Positions 60,574-64,000 of a DNA stretch of 64,000 nt are shown here, piece by piece. The translations under genes and the position numbers were made by a program. Below the pieces are notes generated by a model that saw only the letters and a program-made list of their open reading frames with translations, made no database searches and had not been told where the DNA came from. Positions within the stretch are counted from its first letter, which is position 1; each line of letters begins with the position of its first letter. Source of the DNA: Planctomycetota bacterium. Its GTDB lineage: Bacteria > Planctomycetota > Phycisphaerae > Phycisphaerales > Zrk34. Where the stretch lies: contig WGMD01000012.1 in the NCBI GenBank assembly GCA_016125255.1, positions 124,001-188,000 on the forward strand, read 5' to 3'.

Positions 60574-61197
60574 ATGCCCGAAACCGCCACCGTCAAAACG
60601 GCTGCTCAACTGCTCGGCGTCGTCGAGATTCCCACGCAGGGGCGCGACCGGCTCGTCCACGTCGCGCTCGAACTTTTCTACCGCCACGGCATCAACCCCA
60701 TCGGGCTCGACCGCATCCTGAACGAAGCGGGCGTGTCGAAGACGACGTTCTACAAGCATTTCGAGTCGAAGGACCAACTGGTGCTGGCGTGCCTGGAAAT
60801 GAGCGCAGTGTGGGAGTCGGCGGCGTGGGGCGCGGCGGTGAAGCAGATCGCCGGCGATAATCCGCGCCGGCAACTGCTGGCGCTGGTCGATGTGCTGGAC
60901 CGGTGGTTCAACGATCCGCAGTTCGGCGGGTGTCACTTCATCAACGCCGCCGCGGAGTTTCCCAATCCGCATGACCCCGTGCACCAGGTCGCCGCGCGGC
61001 ACAAGCGACAGGCGCGCGACTGGTTCCGCTCGATGGCTCACGAGGCCGGCGCGCCGGACCCGGACACGTTCGCGGACACGTACACGATGCTCTTTGAAGG
61101 CATCCTCGTCCTGCGCCAGATCCACGACCGCACCGACGCCGCCCAACTCGGCCGCGCGGTGATTGAAAAATTGGTGGACGAGCAGATTCCCAAATAG
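60574..61197 (+). CDS. TetR/AcrR-family transcriptional regulator
   Basis: 207 residues from ATG 60574; ATG 60562 is in frame but would sit inside the -10 box. The N-terminal helix-turn-helix (about 25-70) is typical: ALELFYRHGINPIGLDRILNEAGVSKTTFYKHFESKDQLV (only its core VSKTTFYKHF is needed for recognition). The ligand domain follows, with one Cys in FGGCHFINAA, a possible redox or ligand contact. It faces the OsmC gene, and the tandem dyads between them are the likely binding sites, so it probably represses both genes. Confidence 0.93.
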   Translation: MPETATVKTAAQLLGVVEIPTQGRDRLVHVALELFYRHGINPIGLDRILNEAGVSKTTFYKHFESKDQLVLACLEMSAVWESAAWGAAVKQIAGDNPRRQLLALVDVLDRWFNDPQFGGCHFINAAAEFPNPHDPVHQVAARHKRQARDWFRSMAHEAGAPDPDTFADTYTMLFEGILVLRQIHDRTDAAQLGRAVIEKLVDEQIPK

Positions 61198-61218
61198 CTC
61201 GATTGCCGGGGATTTCCA

Positions 61219-62376
61219 ATGCGTCCTGCCACGCTGACACCATTGCTGCTGATCGCGGTCATGTGTTCGTTTCATGCCTCGGCTGCCGAGCCGGAGAAAC
61301 TTCCGGACAACGCGGCGCTGAAGTATTATCAGGCGTTCATTGCGATGGAGGACCTCAATGAGGAAAGCAGGGCGGTGCTCCAGACACCGGCGTCCGAGCC
61401 ATTGCCGCCAAATACTGGAACGGTTCTTAAAAGTTTTGAAAAGTCGTTGATGTTCATGCAGAAAGCGGCGGCGATAGAGCCGTGCGATTGGGGTTTGGAT
61501 GAAAGCCCGGATGTCTTGCTGTCGCTGCCGCCGTTGTCGAAGGCCGTGACTTTAGGCAAGGTCGCGGGTTTACGAGCTCGTCTACGAATGCGCGACAGCG
61601 ACACTCAGGGCGCGATAGACGATCTTCTCGCGACCATGAAGATGTCGCATCACATGGGCTCGCACCCGACGTTGCTTGAAGCGCTGATCGAATATTCGAT
61701 CAGCTATACGGCGGAAGAGAACGCTGCCGCGTCGTTGTATCTCATGACGCCGGCGCAGCGAACTCAATTGGCGAACGGCGTGACGGCTCTGGCACCGTTC
61801 CACACGGTGGCTCGGGCGATGACTTACGAGAAGGCGCACTTCATCGGGTACTTTCAGCATGCCGTCGATGTCGGCCGCATCATTTTGCCCCCGGATTTTC
61901 CTGAGGATTTTCCAGATGCAAAAGAGTGGAGGGCGTTGATTGCCAAGCCTGCCGCGGCACATGTTGCGATTGATCGATTGGCCGCGTTTTATGATCGGAA
62001 GATTGAGGCGATGAATCAGCCGTATGAGCGGGCCATAGAGTTGCTCAAGGTTACCGAGCACGAGGTTGCGTCCGCGCAGGAACGGATCAGGCAGGATCCA
62101 GAGACGAATGTCGGCGACACGCTTTTAGCTCAGGAGCAGCATGAGGACAGTCGCGCCCTGATCCTTCAGGCCCGAGCGCAAATTCACCGAGCGATGCTAC
62201 TTTCGGCGATTGCATACGCCAACGACGGCCCCGACGCGGCAGCGAGAATTTCAGACCCCGTTACCGGTAAGCCGTTCGCAATTGGTTCGCTCGCCGATCA
62301 ATCTGGTTGGATCGAACTGAGCAGCCGTGTCACGCTTGATGACAAACCGATCACGCTGCGGGCGCACGTCCAATGA
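61219..62376 (+). CDS. Secreted hypothetical protein
   Basis: 385 residues with a signal peptide (PLLLIAVMCSFHASA). The mature protein is helix-rich (NAALKYYQAFIAMEDL, RLRMRDSDTQGAIDDLLATMKM). It resembles a secreted planctomycete protein family of unknown function. GC content looks lower than in the neighbours. It begins 21 bases after the TetR stop and could be read from the same mRNA, but a functional link is not evident. Confidence 0.75.
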   Translation: MRPATLTPLLLIAVMCSFHASAAEPEKLPDNAALKYYQAFIAMEDLNEESRAVLQTPASEPLPPNTGTVLKSFEKSLMFMQKAAAIEPCDWGLDESPDVLLSLPPLSKAVTLGKVAGLRARLRMRDSDTQGAIDDLLATMKMSHHMGSHPTLLEALIEYSISYTAEENAAASLYLMTPAQRTQLANGVTALAPFHTVARAMTYEKAHFIGYFQHAVDVGRIILPPDFPEDFPDAKEWRALIAKPAAAHVAIDRLAAFYDRKIEAMNQPYERAIELLKVTEHEVASAQERIRQDPETNVGDTLLAQEQHEDSRALILQARAQIHRAMLLSAIAYANDGPDAAARISDPVTGKPFAIGSLADQSGWIELSSRVTLDDKPITLRAHVQ

Positions 62377-62390
62377 CGGGTTCGTAAACT

Positions 62391-62518
62391 CCCTCTCCCT
62401 ACGGGAGAGGACTGGGGTGAGGGTGGCTTCGAAGTCGCGCGCGCTTCGTGTCGAATGAAGTCAGTGATTGAGCGCCCCCTCACCCGGCCTTCGGCCGACC
62501 TCTCCCGGAGGGAGAGGT
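62391..62518. repeat. Inverted repeat element, family E
   Basis: CCCTCTCCCTACGGGAGAGG is followed by GGGGTGAGGG; the far arm has CCCCTCACCC and CCTCTCCCGGAGGGAGAGG. The outer and inner units pair across about 60 bases. It resembles the widespread GGGAGAGG/GGGGTGAGGG intergenic repeats of many bacteria. Confidence 0.75.
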
Positions 62519-62526
62519 GTGGAGCG

Positions 62527-62892
62527 TCACGCCTCGTCGCGGTGGACCGTGTCGGGGCTGAAGGCGGGCAGGCAGATGGCGACGTACTGAGCGCCGTCGG
62601 GTTCGGGCGTGCTGTAGCGGACCCACTCGCCCGGTTCGGTGACGATCGCCTGACCGGGCCGCACTTCGATGACGCCGGCTTCGTGCTCGACTTTGAGCAT
62701 GCCCGACAGCACCAGCGTGATTTCGGTGAACTGCGGGCGCTGGCCTGGCTCGACCCAACCGGCGGGGGAGGTCATCTTCGCCACGCTCGCGGCGCTGTCC
62801 CCGCTGTTGACCCGGCCGACGAATTCCTCGATGCGCTTGGGCTTGTTGCCAGCGGCGGCGATGACGGTGGGCTTTTCGATGAGTCGGGGCAT
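62527..62892 (-). CDS. Small cupin-domain protein
   Basis: 121 residues from ATG 62892. A single cupin fold: QFTEITLVLSGMLKVEHEAG, then VRPGQAIVTEPGEWVRYSTPE. Metal-binding His residues of motif 1 are reduced (Thr/Glu remain), so it may bind a ligand without an enzyme activity. It lies after leuD on the same strand, separated by the family D repeat. Role unknown. Confidence 0.82.
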   Translation of the reverse strand: MPRLIEKPTVIAAAGNKPKRIEEFVGRVNSGDSAASVAKMTSPAGWVEPGQRPQFTEITLVLSGMLKVEHEAGVIEVRPGQAIVTEPGEWVRYSTPEPDGAQYVAICLPAFSPDTVHRDEA

Positions 62893-62941
62893 TCGGCGCT
62901 CGATGAAAGAAACACGCCGCGAGCGGCGTCGCAAAACGGCT

Positions 62942-62980
62942 CTCCCCCCGATCCCTAACCCCCGATCCCCGATCCCTTCC
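62942..62980. repeat. Intergenic C-rich repeat, family D copy 2
   Basis: Units CCCCCGATCCCTAACC and CCCCGATCCC lie directly after the leuD stop. The complement matches the block at 34690-34729. Confidence 0.5.
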
Positions 62981-63544
62981 TCACAACATCCCCGCCGACT
63001 TGGCGTACTCAAACACGCCGCCCGCAGCGATGATCGGCTGCACGTCGCCCAGTTCCTTGAGCTTGTACGACTTTTTCGTGGTGTGATCGGTCAGCGTGCA
63101 GTCGGCGAGGTTGATCTCCACGTCGTCGCCGGTCTTGATTTCGCTCACGAGCCGCTGCGTCGTTTCGCAGGGCACGAGGAACCCGCCGTTGACGCAGTTG
63201 CGGTAGAAGATGCGGGCGTAAAACTCGGCGACGACGGCTTTGCACCCGGCTTCGGCGAGTGCGAACGGAGCGTGCTCCCGGCTCGACCCGCAGCCGAAGT
63301 TCTTGCCGCCGATGATGATCTGGTATTCGGAGACGCTGTTGTCGCCGACCTGTTTGACGAAGGGGATGTTGCCATCGGGCAGTCCGCGCTGGCCGGCCGG
63401 GACGCCGATGTTGGCGTACTTGCCGTAGAGCTTGCGCTCGGTCGGGTCGGTCATGGAGTAGATCAGATGTTCGGCCGGGATGATCTGGTCGGTGTCGATG
63501 TCATCACCCAGGACGTACGCCTTGCCGCGGATGCTCGTCTGCAT
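62981..63544 (-). CDS. leuD: 3-isopropylmalate dehydratase small subunit LeuD
   Basis: 187 residues from ATG 63544. The swivel domain motif is complete: GDDIDTDQIIPAEHL, FGCGSSREHAPFAL, FYRNCVNGGFLVP. It forms isopropylmalate isomerase with LeuC in leucine synthesis. It is of the short archaeal/bacterial type. LeuC is not adjacent in this window. A TATAAC hexamer (complement of 63676-63681) may be its -10 box, with a leader of about 125 bases. Confidence 0.95.
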   Translation of the reverse strand: MQTSIRGKAYVLGDDIDTDQIIPAEHLIYSMTDPTERKLYGKYANIGVPAGQRGLPDGNIPFVKQVGDNSVSEYQIIIGGKNFGCGSSREHAPFALAEAGCKAVVAEFYARIFYRNCVNGGFLVPCETTQRLVSEIKTGDDVEINLADCTLTDHTTKKSYKLKELGDVQPIIAAGGVFEYAKSAGML

Positions 63545-63712
63545 GGTCGAATCCTTCACGAAAATGCGATCAAGTCGCGTGAGAACGCCAGTATAGGCCG
63601 GCCCGCGGCGCCTCGCCAGACGGAACAACGTTCGGGCCTGCGGAGCCGAAAATAACAACAATTTTGCCGGGAAATGTTATAAATCGCGATGCGGCGATGT
63701 GATGGGCAAAAT

Positions 63713-63740
63713 TTGACTTATTTTGCGTTTTTGTTACCAT
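63713..63740 (+). promoter_or_regulatory. Promoter of the folC-like gene, probably leaderless
   Basis: TTGACT at 63713-63718, 16-base spacer, TACCAT at 63735-63740, nine bases before the ATG at 63750. No ribosome binding site is possible in that space. Confidence 0.45.
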
Positions 63741-63749
63741 AGCTTGACT

Positions 63750-64000
63750 ATGCCTTCTCGCACAACCAAACGTCAAAGCACATCTTCGACCTCCCGTGCG
63801 CGTTCCGTCGGCCCAGCCCGGCGGACCACCAAAAAGAAGGCCACCGGCGTCAAAACCGCCTCCGTCAAAGCCAAGTCCGCCGCCGCCGACGCCCCCAGCT
63901 CAGCCGCCGGCTCCGCCATCACCAATTACTCCACCGCCCTCCGCTGGCTCTACGACCATACCGACTACGAGCGCATGCGCCTCGTCCGATACAACACCAC
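63750..64000 (+). CDS. folC: N-terminus of folylpolyglutamate synthase-like protein (truncated by window edge)
   Basis: 83 residues to the window edge. The first 55 are rich in Ser, Thr, Lys and Ala (a flexible basic tail). From about residue 57 the sequence ITNYSTALRWLYDHTDYERM and then LVRYNTT resembles the start of FolC/Mur-ligase-type folylpolyglutamate synthases of Planctomycetes, just before the expected ATP-binding loop. The identification rests on this short stretch only. Confidence 0.6.
   Translation, partial: MPSRTTKRQSTSSTSRARSVGPARRTTKKKATGVKTASVKAKSAAADAPSSAAGSAITNYSTALRWLYDHTDYERMRLVRYNT

Overview
The window is about 64 kb of GC-rich bacterial chromosome (roughly 63% GC by eye) with dense genes on both strands. 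Gene content points to Planctomycetota, most likely class Phycisphaerae. Supporting features are large secreted sugar-dehydrogenase-like proteins that combine PA14, HEAT-like and CXXCH cytochrome segments, a cupredoxin-PA14 protein, a PEP-CTERM metzincin, a YtpQ-like DUF1444 protein, an apparent FolC with a Lys/Ala-rich N-terminal tail, and outer-membrane functions (Mla-type genes, a PagL-like barrel). I saw no rRNA, tRNA, CRISPR array, prophage or transposase.

Layout. 1-5222: the start of a leftward membrane protein, then a four-gene cluster encoding a coiled-coil protein, a membrane-anchored protein with six BON-like repeats and an OmpA domain, a Ras-like small GTPase and a class III cyclase homologue with altered active-site residues. 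5199-8639 (minus): an MCE/Mla-type lipid-transport operon (lipoprotein, MlaD, ABC-ATPase-like protein lacking every nucleotide-binding motif, MlaE). 8824-16545: three exported oxidoreductase-type proteins ending at a strong terminator. 16592-22000: an ABC-F ATPase, another large exported sugar dehydrogenase and a lipoprotein. 22044-27902: SLC13-type permease, tsaD, an S41 protease, hflX. 28016-34081: PEP-CTERM metzincin, lactonase-like lipoprotein, a REC-histidine kinase with its response regulator, a small unknown protein, an M20 amidohydrolase. 34087-41299: TrpG/PabA, an AT-rich MtlR-like gene, DUF1444, PfkB kinase, cysC, a PHP phosphoesterase, a PagL-like barrel, a DegT aminotransferase. 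41404-51538: secreted repeat protein, dnaA, GNAT, rpmA-obg, coaX, two small membrane proteins, an MnmE-like GTPase, a lipoprotein. 51560-57996: YfgM-like protein, RluD-type synthase, a copper-type P-ATPase, an SO_0444-type metal permease, a sulfotransferase. 58028-64000: a DUF2156-GNAT fusion, a divergent OsmC/TetR pair over tandem operators, a secreted protein, a cupin, leuD and the start of folC.

How things fit together. The most unusual cluster is at 931-5222. The OmpA protein has a cytoplasmic segment that reads like a roadblock/longin-type domain, a class of fold that binds small GTPases, then one membrane helix, then a periplasmic wall-binding arm. The GTPase follows it with overlapping stop and start codons, and the degenerate cyclase follows that. 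I infer an envelope-to-cytoplasm signalling or positioning device. The second oddity is the Mla-type operon, whose only ATPase subunit appears to be a pseudoenzyme.

Two genome-wide habits are visible. Several genes have a -10 hexamer only 5-10 bases before the start codon, which suggests leaderless mRNAs. Several intergenic gaps hold long imperfect palindromes in families with at least two copies inside this window.
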